Assembly: GCF_032854445.1 (NCBI RefSeq)
Contig: NC_088296.1
Span: 15,921,485 to 15,985,484 of the forward strand
DNA: 64,000 nucleotides
Reading direction: 5' to 3'
DNA from: Liolophura sinensis
Taxonomy: Eukaryota > Mollusca > Polyplacophora > Chitonida > Chitonidae
Part shown: piece after piece, positions 31,900-43,955 of the stretch
Position numbering within the stretch: position 1 is the first letter of the stretch
How the letters are laid out: each line of letters starts with the position of its first letter
Made by a program: the position numbers and the translations under genes
Notes under the pieces: model-generated
What the model saw: only the letters and a program-made list of their open reading frames with translations
What the model was told of the DNA's origin: nothing
Database searches by the model: none

Positions 31900-32198
31900 T
31901 GTAGAGTCTGACATGAAGTTCGCTAAACATATCCAACATATGGTATAGAAACTGAGTTTGCTGTGTTGATGAAAGGAAAAGTTGTTGACACCGATGCGTG
32001 AATTTTATGCAATGTGAAATCAACCAAGCTTTAGTTGAGTGAGATTTGCGTGCATTTTTTTTAGTCAGACACACATGTTCCCGAGACTTTCTTGTTAGTT
32101 TATGGAAAATTCATGTTGAGAAGCTCGTTTTTGAATGGGAAAATTTCCCGCCTAAAGTAGCCCGGGCCAAGGCTACATAGTTTGTTGTTCATACCTCG

Positions 32199-32328
32199 GT
32201 CTGGCAGTAACCTGCGGATGGTCATGTGCTAACCCGGGCCCCGGTGCCTCCCATCATAATGCTGGCCGCCGTCATATAAGTGAAGCACTCTTGGGTACGG
32301 CTGAAAACACCAAACAAATAAATAAATC
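32199..32328 (+). mobile_element. SINE-A, 3' half
   Basis: GGTCTGGCAGTAACCTGCGG to AAACAAATAAATAAAT. Confidence 0.88.
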
Positions 32329-32864
32329 TTGTCGTAATATACAAGTATGTATAATCGTGTGTACTGCGTGTACTCGTGCGCGCAGGTTGAAGTATTGTTG
32401 AGGATACACTCGGGATACACGCGTGATTTTGCGACAAACTTAAAATACAAAACCGATAGAAAGCCTCCATCACAGTGATAGTCAATACCTATAAACACCA
32501 GTGTGGATCGTCACAATGTGGAGAAGCTGTTATACGTATTTTAATGTTTGGATAACCAGTTTTACCGGCAAAGAAACAATCCTGAGAAAGATTCAAGAAG
32601 TTACCATATCCTTTTGAAAGTATCTTTCAGAGTTTTAGATGAACATTATAGGGGTAACATATTTATGACTGTGCTGCATATACACGTCCTGTAAGCATGT
32701 TCATTCAAAGTGTGTTAAAGTGTTTATGACAGAGCTTTGCGATTGAATTTAATGCCTTTAGAAGGAATGTACAGAATACGGTTAAAGTCTATACATGTGA
32801 GGGATTGACCTATCCGTTAATTGACAGCACAAACTTTTTACAACAGCTTGCGACATAGGTTCAG

Positions 32865-32867
32865 ATT

Positions 32868-32918
<51 letters not shown>

Positions 32919-32923
32919 TTTTA
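32865..32923. repeat. (TTTA)n microsatellite
   Basis: About 14 TTTA units. Probably grown from an antisense SINE tail, although little recognisable SINE body follows. Confidence 0.9.
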
Positions 32924-33169
32924 GCTTAGTGCGGAAGAAACTCGAGAAAGAAAAGAAAGAAGCGGTTCAAAGTGATAGGCCGCAGAGTAGGTTTTGCTCG
33001 TAAGAAACTACGTGTGCGTTTTCCCTTAATAACACTCTTGTGCTTTATTTTGTATATCTCGCTCTCGCCGCTCATGCATTGGACCTGAATTTGTGGCAAT
33101 AAAGCGATCGGCGACAACGGTGCTGCCGTTTGGGAAATCTGATCTTTGTTGAAGAATCCTTGGCTTCAG

Positions 33170-33330
33170 GCAAAATGGCGTACACACGTGAGAAAGCTCA
33201 TCAGTAGCTTGGCAATGCTCGATGGTTTCCTCCATGCAGTCATAAAACTGACCGCCATTTTTATAAGTGATATATATATATATATATATATATGAGCTTG
33301 GCGTTATGCGTCTATCAAACAAATAAATTA
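33170..33330 (+). mobile_element. SINE-A-like fragment with TA tract
   Basis: GGTTTCCTCCATGCAGTCAT AAAACTGACCGCC, ATAAGTGATATATATA and TCAAACAAATAAATT resemble a SINE-A 3' part with the ATAAGTGAAATATT block expanded into (TA)n. Confidence 0.5.
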
Positions 33331-33764
33331 AGACGTCAAAGACAAAAGTATCTTTGTATTTAAAAAGGCATGGAGTTACAATGTAGACCTGGCGGTATAC
33401 TCAACAATCAAGTAACTATGTATAAATATGCCTCGCTCCTCATCCACTTGGTACATGTACGACTTGTTACAACACCTTGTGGAATGCAATTACTGTTATT
33501 ATTGTAAATACGATATACTCTGTTCATTCATCCCACATGTCACTTGTTTTGCCACACGTCGCATGCCCTTTCGTTATGCTATACAAATGGCCACGAATAT
33601 TCGCACTCATCGTGCGGACGTAGTTTAAGAAGTACCAAGGGTTTCGTTTGACTGGCACTAAAGCAAAAGATAGCAAACGGAATTCGTCTATGTCTTGTCA
33701 AAATTATCGTTTAGTCATTATAGGAAAGTAACATTTATGGATGTCTTACACCGGCTGTAAGCGG

Positions 33765-33911
33765 GAAGGTCTGACAGCAACGTGTGGACGCTCGTGGGTT
33801 TTCTCCGAGCTGTGCCCCGTTTCCTCCCACCATAATGCTGGCCGCCGTGGTATAAGTGAAATATTCTTGAGCACGGCGTAAAACACCAATCAAATAAATA
33901 AATAAATAAAT
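33765..33911 (+). mobile_element. SINE-A, 3' half
   Basis: GGGAAGGTCTGACAGCAACG to (AAAT)n. Confidence 0.9.
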
Positions 33912-33914
33912 GGA

Positions 33915-35160
33915 TGTCCCATTTTTAGCCACTCGTATTGTCTTAATTTTCAATCGTTGGGACGATATTTCAAGATGTCAGCTCGGTTTGTCGAAGTAAT
34001 TAGGCCAAACATGTTTCAGTTTGATTTAGCCGGGGTATTAGGTAGATGTTCTTTACTTTTTACAAAGTAACAAATTTTACAAAATAAATTTTGCCGGAAA
34101 AGCTTTATTAAATGGTCTTTGATAAGACCATAACTTAAATGGAGTTTACTTTCGAAATATAGCTATAGTGTATAACAGCCTTTGCAACATATTTACCATT
34201 TATTAAGCTGATGTGCATTGATATGAATTCATAAGAATTAAAATTGTAATTTACTTTGCCAATGGAAATGACTGCAGTGTTTAGCTATGGCGGCCTGTAT
34301 TTTCCTTTGTGTATAAGCTATAATAGTCTGTCTTAAAACCCGAGCATACTTGCATTTGAACTGCTTCCTTTTTACCATTTATCTAACGTATGTGTAGTCG
34401 CATATGAATATAATGTGAAATTTTAGCTCTCGTTACCTTTGAAAAATAACTGTGCTGTGTAGTCATTGTGACATATTAAGCTGATATGTTTTCTTTATCT
34501 AACTCGTGATAGTGACATCGTCATTATAATGGGTTTTCACTTGTGACGAGTTCATTTGTCTGAACGCCTGTATACTTTATCAATATTTATCATTTGCCCT
34601 GTCCTACTTGTTCTATACCGTCCCTCATCAAACGACTCAATGTCGCGACACTTTGCTAAATCTGAAGGTCAAGCTGACTCGAATTTCACAATTGTTGACA
34701 AGCATGTTCTTTAAATTTAAAGGAGAATCGGTAAGGCGGAGAATCGGCCCCAAAGAGGTGCAAATTTCAAAATCCCATCACAATTGTGTAAATTTCCAAA
34801 TCACAAGTATAAAACTTGGTCGAATCACTGATAAATGTTATTTGGCCATAAAAGAGATAGTTGCTTATAGTAATAACACGCCAAAATGCACTCCCGATCA
34901 AAAACGACAATTTTTCGTTCAAACGAGGTATTGTGTATTTAGTTTACAATATGAAGACCAACGTTAACCAGAAAAATATCTTTACTGAAACTTTCATATG
35001 TGTATTTCTACGTGCTTTCAAAGTTTAGTTCTCGTTAACTTTGGTTTTCATATGTAAAAAGTAAACTTCATAATATGCAAGCTTTAGCAAGCTTAAAATT
35101 CGTATTTCCATCATCACTTGTTGGGCATGCGCCATAGTACAGTGAACAAACCAAGTCTCT
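33915..35160. other. Unannotated AT-rich stretch
   Basis: No gene seen. Recurrent faint motifs (TACCATTTATTAAGCTGATG / CATATTAAGCTGATATG) hint at an old duplication. An open frame at 34608-34967 has no recognisable domain. Confidence 0.4.
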
Positions 35161-35166
35161 TTGAAG

Positions 35167-35420
35167 AATTTATTTATTTATTTGATTGGTGTTTTACGCC
35201 GTACTCAAGAATATTTCACTTATACGACGGCGGCCAGCATTATGGTGGGAGGAAACCGGGCAGAGCCCGGGAGAAACCCACGACCATCCGCAGGTTACTG
35301 ACAGACCTTCCCACGTACCGCCGGAGAGGAAGCCAGCATGAGCTGGACTTGAACTCACAGCGACTCCTAGGTCATTACGCTGCGCTAGCGCGCTAACCGA
35401 CTGAGCCACAGAGGCCCCCC
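35167..35420 (-). mobile_element. SINE-A, full length
   Basis: One of the best copies: TATTTATTTGATTGGTGTTT through CGCTAACCGACTGAGCCACA GAGGCCCCCC. The internal GCATTGGTGAGAGG block is missing. Confidence 0.95.
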
Positions 35421-37365
35421 TCTTTGAAGAAAAGGTTGCGTTTCGAGAAAGAGTTCGAATCTTTGTTTCTCTTTCTGTCCTTTGTCAACATACTTTTTGT
35501 GTGAGAAAAGATACAGGCTGCCTTGCATTAAATAAATGATAACATGAATTAGAATGGATAATTGGTAAGCTATGGTATTACGTAACCTTTGGCAACTATA
35601 CGGCAATCATACGCGAATCCTGGTTGAGAGCACATCTGGTCCTCTAGCTATCAATAACATTAACATGTTATGCGCAGCGGAAGTATAAGGCTGAACGTTT
35701 CTTATATATGCATTTAACTGATTTGTGCATAATTGCGTGCCCAATAATTTTTCAAAAAGTTACATTTGTGGTGCAGTGATTTTCTCCACTCTACAGTGTC
35801 TGATGCAAAAGAAAAAGATATTTCAGTGCGGCTGGAGCAGTCTACCATTTTTTGGATTTTGTGACCTATACTTTGTTTCAGTCTATGTTTGGAGCTTTAT
35901 ACGTCACATGCTTGCCATATAACAGGAAAAGAAGTGTAAAACATAATTGAAAAAGAAGTAGCCTCACCAGTGTGTCAGCAGCTGTCACTCACAGCTGTAG
36001 TCAGTCTCGCTTCTTGAGGTGCACCATTTCTTGCACTGGGGCCGATTCCCCACTTTACCTTACCAGGCCCTTTATAACTCGGGGCTGTTTAACTTATGCA
36101 AAATAAGGTAAGAAGTAGGGCGTCTCTAAATCTGAGTGGAGGCATAGATTGAAAATATAAAGTGCATTGGACTTGCATTGAAATTGCATTGTTCCCAGGC
36201 TCGTCGGTTTGTGTGAGAAATGATATGTACCATTTCTGCAGTGCATTGTTTGAAGGCACCCTAGAACACCTCATCACTGATACATATTAGTGATTTTAAG
36301 AAAAATCATGCATTCTTTTGCTCATTCGTTTTTTTTTTAATTTATAGCTTTTCTGAATACGCACATGTAAGCCTATGTTTTATAAGCTCGATGATCACAT
36401 TAGCGCCTCTTTGGTTTCCATACGTTTTTTTAGCCAGCTGTGAACTAGTCTGAAGTTCATCTCAACCTCTTAGTCCCACTAGCTCCATATTTTCACATGT
36501 CGTGTTATGCTACGAGTTTGATAGTTGTGGCTTAAAAACAGACGTTCCGGTATAACAGGAAGTTCTTATGGTATGACACATCTAACATGCGTATTTCATT
36601 ATCCGTGGATTCAAAACTGATACTAAGCTCCAAGATAAGAGTCTATCATAGCTTTTTGCTGAAGTATCTAATATCGCTACCTACTTGTTTATGAAAAATG
36701 AAAGTTTTTAATTTTAAATAGATTGCACGTATTGCAGGTATGGTAAGAGGTTATCGTGACGAAAAGATCAATTCATGTACACTTTAATATAGACAGTAAT
36801 GGCAAATTCTGTGAAGTGGAGCTATGTGCAGACGACTTCCAAATGTTATTATTTATCTCTAAGACGCTGAAGATGGCAATCAAAGTAAACAATAAAAATA
36901 CATCTATGTGTATGCTGCCTACACTGCATTTATTCAGTACAGGTCATGCGCTGCCTTTCCCCTAATTAAATTTGTCTTGACCTACCTCTGTGTCTACACA
37001 GTGAATAAAAGTTATCGCCGCTACACATGTAGCACCTTCAACTGGTAGAGGGCGCTCCTCCCCTTTCTAAACAAAATGGCGCAGTATGTGCATCGGCGCA
37101 AGTGACGGGGATCATTAGTTCATAGGCTCTGGTCAAACGTTATTCATAAAGCTACTTGATTTTGATTTACAATTCCTCTGATAAACCTTTTTGTTTCTTT
37201 AGTTTTCTGATTGTTGTTTAACTCTTAGAAATATATTGGAAACCAACAACTTTTTTGCTTTTGAAACCGTGTTAATTTTATGTACGGGTATATACAGCAG
37301 TGATGGACATTTTAATATACAAATAAAAAAAACATACATTAATTCTTTAACGCTCAAGCGAAATA

Positions 37366-37527
37366 TTTATTTATTTATTTATTTGATTGGTGTCTTACGC
37401 CGTACTCAAGAATATATCACTTATACCACGGCGGTCAGCATTATGGCGGGAGGAAACCTGGCACAGCCCGGGTGAAACCCTTGACCATCCGCAGGTTGCT
37501 GAAGACCTTCCCACGTACAGAGGAATC
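37366..37527 (-). mobile_element. SINE-A, 3' half
   Basis: ATTTATTTATTTGATTGGTG to CTTCCCACGTACAGAGG. Confidence 0.9.
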
Positions 37528-38154
37528 AAGCGAAATTGAACGCGCATGTGCAGATGTGTAGCATATACAATACGTTGTTGCTGCAGAGAAATTGGTATTC
37601 ATATTGTCTGAGGTAAGAATGAAAAGATGACCTAAAATAGGGCATTACTGGTATACCTTAATCTGTTCTAGTAATTGTTCACCTCCATACAGAAGAGGTA
37701 TATAGGGTCTACAGTTTAGTGATGTCCCAGTCACAGATTATGTATACACTTGGAATGTAGTAATCTATGTGTGTCTTCAAAATCAAATGATGGGCTGTCA
37801 AACCTGTGTACGTAGGTCAACTCTATAGATAAAATAAAAAAGAAAAAAAAAAAGAAAAGAGGGCAAAGATTTACCTTAGTACAGTCTTATTAGAGATGGT
37901 TTTGTGGAAGTACACAGATGTTATGTTTCTAGATCTTACCAGTGAGATAATTAATCTGCAGTTTCTTCACCATTAAATGAGGCCTCAAACTTTACAACTA
38001 ATGTGCCATTCTGCTAAACATGCAGTCTCTATAAATGCAAAAGTCAGAAATCATCTTAGCTGTTTGTTTGCAGAATTGTTAAACATTGTACCGGTGACAC
38101 GTCCATGCTGACCCATGAAGTACAGCCAGGGCCTCTCGAGCACAAGAAGGCTTT

Positions 38155-39009
38155 GGGAGGTGCTTATTCAGTTTGGAAGATTGCTGTTTGGTTTGGGATT
38201 CTTATTTCATTTGGGAGATGGTTGTTTGGTTTGAGTGTTGCTTAATTTCATTTGGGAGATGGTTGTTTGGTTTGGGATTCTTATTTCATTTGGGAGATGG
38301 TTATTCAGTTTGAGAGATGCTTATTTCGTTTGAGATATATTTGTTTGGTTTGGAAGGTACTTATTTCATTTGAGAGGTGTTTGTTTGGTTTGGAAGATGG
38401 TTATTTCATTTCAGAGGTGCTTGTTTGGTTTGGGAAATGCTTGTTTCATTTGAGATATACTTGTTTGGTTTAGAATGGACTTATTTCATTTGAGAGGTGT
38501 TTGTTTGGTTTGGAAGATGGTTGTTTCATTTGAGAGATGCTTGTTTGGTTTGGAAGGTACTTATTTCATTTGAGAAATGCTTGTTTGGTTTGGGAAATGC
38601 TTGTTTCATTTGAGATATACTTGTTTGGTTTAGAATGGACTTATTTCATTTGAGAGGTGTTTGTTTGGTTTGGAAGATGGTTGTTTCATATGAGAGATGC
38701 TTGTTTGGTTTGGAAGGTGCTTATTTCATTTGAGAGATGCTTGTTTGGTTTGGGAAATGCTTGTTTCATTTGAGATATACTTGTTTGGTTTGGAAGGTAC
38801 TTATTTCATTTGATAGGTGCTTGTTTGGTTTGGAAGATACTTATTTCAATTGATAGGTGCTTGTTTGGTTTGGAAGATGCTTATTTCATTTGAGAGGTGC
38901 TTGTTTGCTTTGTAAGATGCTTATTTTATTTGAGAGATGCTTGTTTGCTTTGGATGATGTTTATTTCATTTGAGGGATGCTTGTTTGGTTTGGAACATGT
39001 TTGGGAGAT
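38155..39009. repeat. 40-bp dimeric minisatellite, about 21 copies
   Basis: Alternation of two related 20-bp modules, TTGTTTGGTTTGGAAGATGG and TTATTTCATTTGAGAGGTGC, giving a 40-bp period. Homogenised in the middle, degenerate at the left edge. Confidence 0.92.
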
Positions 39010-39795
39010 GTATTTTGGGCGTGTTCGCCTTTCATATCTCTGCGTGTTGGCGCACTTATTTTTCATGTGTCCCAGTATATGTGAATCTAGCCATATACGT
39101 TTCAATAAACGCCAAAACGGCACAACTAGCAGTAAACATCAAATCCTGTCCTACAAACTATGACAACAACCAAAGGGCAGAAAAGTGCCCCAAACCCTGT
39201 CGTAACCCGACCGATGCGAATAAAGGGACTTATTGGACGACTATATAAGGCATGCAATTAACTCTAATAAAATGATTACATTAATTAATAACTTTGAATC
39301 AGCGCGGCCGTAATCCTTTTCAATATCCTTGGGTAAATTTATGAATATTTCTTCCCTGTTTTAAAAAAATCTTTAGTTGTGATTCAGTTGTTATTTGGTG
39401 TGACTGACGTTTAAAATGAACGAAATTTCCGTTTGCTACACGTAAGATATCAGCTACATGGTTGATTTGCAGAAAAACGATTAAACTAGCATTCTAATGC
39501 AATTTAAGAATGTTCATACATTGGTTGGTAGGCCTATTAGCAACTTCATGCACTCAGTCATTGCGTCCAAAATCGAAACAGGACGCGAAAAAGTTTATTA
39601 TATTATATAAAATTGACATATCACTATTCAAATAGTTAAGATGATTTGTGAGTGCTCTGATTGACATGTTTCATTCATGATCTTTAACAAAACATCTGTG
39701 ATAAAAGTATCAAACTAAGAAACTTAAATGCGATCTGCACTTAATAAAAAGAAATATAGACTGGGGGTAAGTTTTCTTTGCTCAGTTTTTTTTTA

Positions 39796-39817
39796 GGGGT
39801 GGGGTGGGGTGGGGGGA
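39796..39817 (+). repeat. GGGGT repeat, canonical four-run G-quadruplex motif
   Basis: Four G-runs of at least 4 separated by single T. Confidence 0.7.
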
Positions 39818-41799
39818 GAACCGTCCATAGGTGAATATGTAGGCCTGTCCGACGTAGATAAACAGTAGTGTGTTAATACGCCGTCAAGTATGTATCCGAT
39901 GGCTGATCATTGTCAAATGTCACCATGACTTCTCGCATTATCTCGTTATCTACGTGGGTCTAAAAATTACAACTAATGCCTTGTACATTTAAAAAAAAAA
40001 TGCATCTATATGACAGATAGTTTTACTGTTAACGTGGAAGGGAGTTGTGATGAAATCGGAGATTATTAACATTGAGATGAAATCCGAAGTTAAGAAAGAA
40101 TGGAGACCACATTATGTCGACCTGGACCTAAGAGGACGCCATTTTCTCTTTGGATTATGTCTGATCCCTGCTCCGTGTTTTGTTAATTTTCATTCATATT
40201 TGCTCATGAACATTTCATTGAACTTAAGATTTTTTTTATACACATGACGACATAATATACTTTTATACATGGGTGGAGTCTAACATGTTTTAAAATATGC
40301 TTTGGCTCAGCTAGCTCTATTACCAATTCTTTATTATGTTATTTGTATAAGTTTTTTTATTTCTTTACATTTTATTTCTACGCCGTACTGAAGAATCTAT
40401 TTCCAATTCTGGGAACGGTCACGTGACCTGGCATCCTGGCCAAAGCCGTGGATTCTCTCGCTTTTGCTTCGCGTAGAGTAATGTGGACAAAATGCTCTGG
40501 ACGACACTCGTGTGGCCCTTTGTGCAGTGTATGACGTTCGTCGTAGACTTTCTCTAATATAATATGCATGCACCTATCTCGCAGATGTGAAAACCTGTCA
40601 GTAACTTGTCAAAGGTCGATGATTTACCAGTGCACTCCGTTGCACCTCACCTCTGAAAGTTGATGCCAGACAGCTTTCAGTCCCTGCTTTTGAAAGTTGC
40701 CTGACATAAACATGAGTGAAATGTAGATTACATTGTCTGAAATGTGTTATCTACATGTTTCTAATCAGATATCACCTTGATTGGGCGCAAATTGGCCGGA
40801 ATATCAGATAAACACATGCGCGATAAGTCCTGGGGTCGTGACCCCGCGTGACGAGGTGTGTTCAATGACATCATTAGATTGACAATGTAGGTGGGACATT
40901 TTCTGGGTCAAAAAGTCTCTTGGCTTGTAAATGCAAATTTATACGTAGTTGTGAAGGAACTAACAACAAAAACTCCCAAAATTTAAAAAAAAATGAACTT
41001 GTCTTGCACCACAAAAACGTTACGCTATAATAGGCACAAGAAAAAAAGTCTTTCGAAACATTCCAGAAAAAAAAAATCAGTTCGAGATTTTCGGGCATCG
41101 CAAGTATAGCAAAGAATTGGGGGGAGGGTGGGGGGGTGCTCGAAAAAAATAATGGATTCGTCTCTCACTGAATGATTGATATATATCTCGCGCTGCGACT
41201 TACAGTATAGGCCAAAGACAAAGGAGCTTTCTTCCAAACAGCAGCAAGGAACAGTTATACAAGCGAGTTTCCCATTGGTGGAACTACGTGGCTGTCACGA
41301 ACAAGCCGTAGGGAATTTAAACAAATGTATGTCAAATACAAAGGTCATGGCCTGGCGTGAGAATGAAGGCGGAAGCCGATTGCAGGTTAGCCCGCTTTTT
41401 TGTATGTAGGCTACTGACCGACTTTAATGTACTCTTATTGATTAGCATTAAATTCTATATTTCAGTTTGTTGGGCTCATTCCAGTTTACGGTGGTTACAT
41501 TCAATCAGTTCGCACACACGCACAAAAAACACCTGTGTTGTATGATCACAAACTTAATTGTGTTTTTTCCAACAAAGACTTCATAACGGATTTAACTTTA
41601 AACCAAGTCTAAAATTTTGTTCTTAGCCCAAAAATAATTGCATAACAATATATTCAATATGAAATTAATCTACTGATGTTATACTTTAGACTTTGGCCAA
41701 CTGTACTGGCTGCTGAATTTCGCTAAAATCTTAATTATAAAATTTGACTTAATATCGGTATTAGCTAATACACTTTCGAACAACCGGACCCTTGTATCA

Positions 41800-42085
41800 T
41801 ATTTAAACACCTTTGTTTTATGTTGAACTTAACTCAAGGTTTTATGTTGAAAGGATTGAACACAAGATTTGTTGTATGTTACACACAATACTTGTTGCAA
41901 AAAAGTTGTGTTGTTGTATTGCATAAATTACGCCATTTTGTTTCAACACAAGTTTGGATTTTATTATTTTGTAACACAAACATGCGTACATTTGTTTTGA
42001 ACATGTTTTTGCTGGGGTAACACATTTCTGTGTTGAATGTGAACAACACAAGTTGTTGTGTTAGATTTCAACACGAGTGTTATTT
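41800..42085. mobile_element. AACACAA/TTGTGTT-rich element
   Basis: About 280 bp with many AACACAA and TTGTGTT/TTGTTGT motifs in both orientations, for example CAACACAAGTTGTTGTGTT near 42044. Looks like a short palindrome-rich MITE or degenerate satellite; boundaries uncertain. Confidence 0.45.
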
Positions 42086-42220
42086 GTGCGCACCGAAATA
42101 AATCACGACTAAAAGTTGCTTTCCTTTCATCATATGGCTCGGTGGTATCAATAAACTGTTTATCCAATTAACTAAAGTTACTGAATATTAACATTGTCAC
42201 TCCGTTGTCCATGTAGAAAT

Positions 42221-42259
42221 CCGCCCCCCCCCCCCACCCACCCCCACCCCCACCCCCCA
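42221..42259 (-). repeat. C-rich tract
   Basis: Runs of 5-14 C separated by A; G-quadruplex potential on the minus strand. Confidence 0.7.
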
Positions 42260-43639
42260 TGTAAATCACCCGATAACTTAAATAATAGAATATTTAGTTT
42301 TAGGGGGCTGAAGAAATTCACTGAGTCAATACTAGAATGTATAACATTCGTAACCACAATGGTTTAGGTAAACTATCCGAAAACATAATCTGCATCAGAT
42401 GACTCTGTCAATCATTTTAGTCTAATGTACATAATACATATAAATAATATTTTTTATGTTAATAGATGTTGACATAAAGACTGTATTAGACGAACACCAT
42501 ATTATGTTGAATACAATACAGTTTTATGTTATAATAACAGAATATATTCTAGCATCACTCCAACGACAGACTGTGTTAAAAGTAAGAGATAATTTTTTTC
42601 TTAGTGTTATCAAGGGATGATGCAATAGTAGCCTAGACGTATGTTCCCATTTTATTCCAATCAAGACTGTTTAATCTTTTAGTTAGCGTACTTTATAGGT
42701 GTCAATATTTGCTCAGTAAGGACAGTTTTCAATTGGGTAATTTTCCACCACTCATTAACTGTGACAGTGTCACCTGTAGGCCCTAATCACAACCTGATAG
42801 AAAATTCCAACATACATGCACTATAGTGTGGAACATCAAGGTTACCTGTTTGTAGGGGTATGTTGAATACAACTGGTCAAATGGGTGTTCTTGATTGACA
42901 GTTTGTAGACGTTACAAGGACTCTCATTGGTCAATCCATTGTGGAAGCCGACTAGCTGTTAACCAATCGAGTTTGAAACGCATTTGAATCCAAATGACTT
43001 ACCATTTTGAATTAATGTCACGCTGAGAAGAGGGGTTTCGCATCACATGAACTATATCCTCGTCTGCATGAGTCATTGTGCCGCGCTGGCACCCTGATTA
43101 CTCGGCTTGTCTCATCAAGAACTAAATTTAAATACCATGAAAATAAAATCTGAGAGAATGTCTGGACACAGATGAAAAATTTAGAGAAAAAGGACATAAA
43201 CTAGAATTTTGAATATAACTAATATAAATGCAGTCCTCTAAACAAACTGATATATTTGGGAGAGTAAATGATGGAATTAAATTAAATAAATTGTTATTGA
43301 GCGAGAAACATCAATTTCTTACTCTTCAGAATATTATATCTGAACATCGGTTACCAAAATTAAACGATACTGATGGAACTGGAGGATAAAACATTTTTGT
43401 AGAGTTTTTTTTTTTAAATTCTTGATTGCTCCAATTGAAATATGGTTCTTCGCCCGTGCAGTTTGTGGAAAAGAAAGAATCTCTAAAGCTGTTTTTTCCT
43501 CTTGGAAACTTGTTACTGGTATCGTGGTGATCTTTATTTTTATATACATTGCTTGATGCATCATTCATGGGATTTGAAATGAATAGCAGGCGATGTACGT
43601 GTATGTAGCGGCATAGACGCTTTTGTATGAAACATAATT

Positions 43640-43955
43640 CTTCATACAATATATTAGAAACAACGCCTTTGTCTAACCCAGTCATAACACGCAGACCGTT
43701 AATTTGGGATATTTTCTATGGTCTTTATCTGACATTCAGCGATATAACCCCAAGCTATATCTCCATATTCCATAGGTGATGTAATAAAACATTTATGCAC
43801 AGTTTTTAAACACTTTCTACGTATTTAAAAACTCTGTTCATGCATAATTTTTATTGGCAGCCCGTACAAACTTGTCAATTTCTAGTGCAAGGTTTAAGAA
43901 CGACCCAGCCAAAAACATGTCTAATTCTATCAGAGGGCTGCGCTCCAGATATTAG
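43640..43955 (-). pseudogene. Possible LINE reverse-transcriptase C-terminal remnant
   Basis: On the minus strand, KTVHKCFITSPMEYGDIAW, GYIAECQIKTIENIPN and a following RSACYDW resemble the post-palm region of non-LTR reverse transcriptases (P-x-x-EYGD-x-x-W, then IE). Stops and frame shifts interrupt it on both sides. Weakly supported; alternatives are chance similarity or another element type. Confidence 0.35.

Noticed and set aside
34608-34967. 119-residue plus-strand open frame
   Set aside because: No motif, no splice context, AT-rich composition like its surroundings; chance is likely.
35167-35420. tRNA gene candidates in SINE heads (here and at 2447, 11222, 46955, 58835)
   Set aside because: A- and B-box-like blocks are present, but acceptor and anticodon stems do not form and a SINE body or decayed DNA follows.
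36756-36965. Open frame with SIHVHFNIDSNGKFCEVELC
   Set aside because: Composition looks coding-like and CAG precedes it, but the frame begins at GTG, no domain is recognised, and no splice partner was found.
37076-37105. ACAAAATGGCGCAG start-like site after AGAGGGCGCTCC
   Set aside because: Good Kozak context, but a stop after nine codons and no clear donor.
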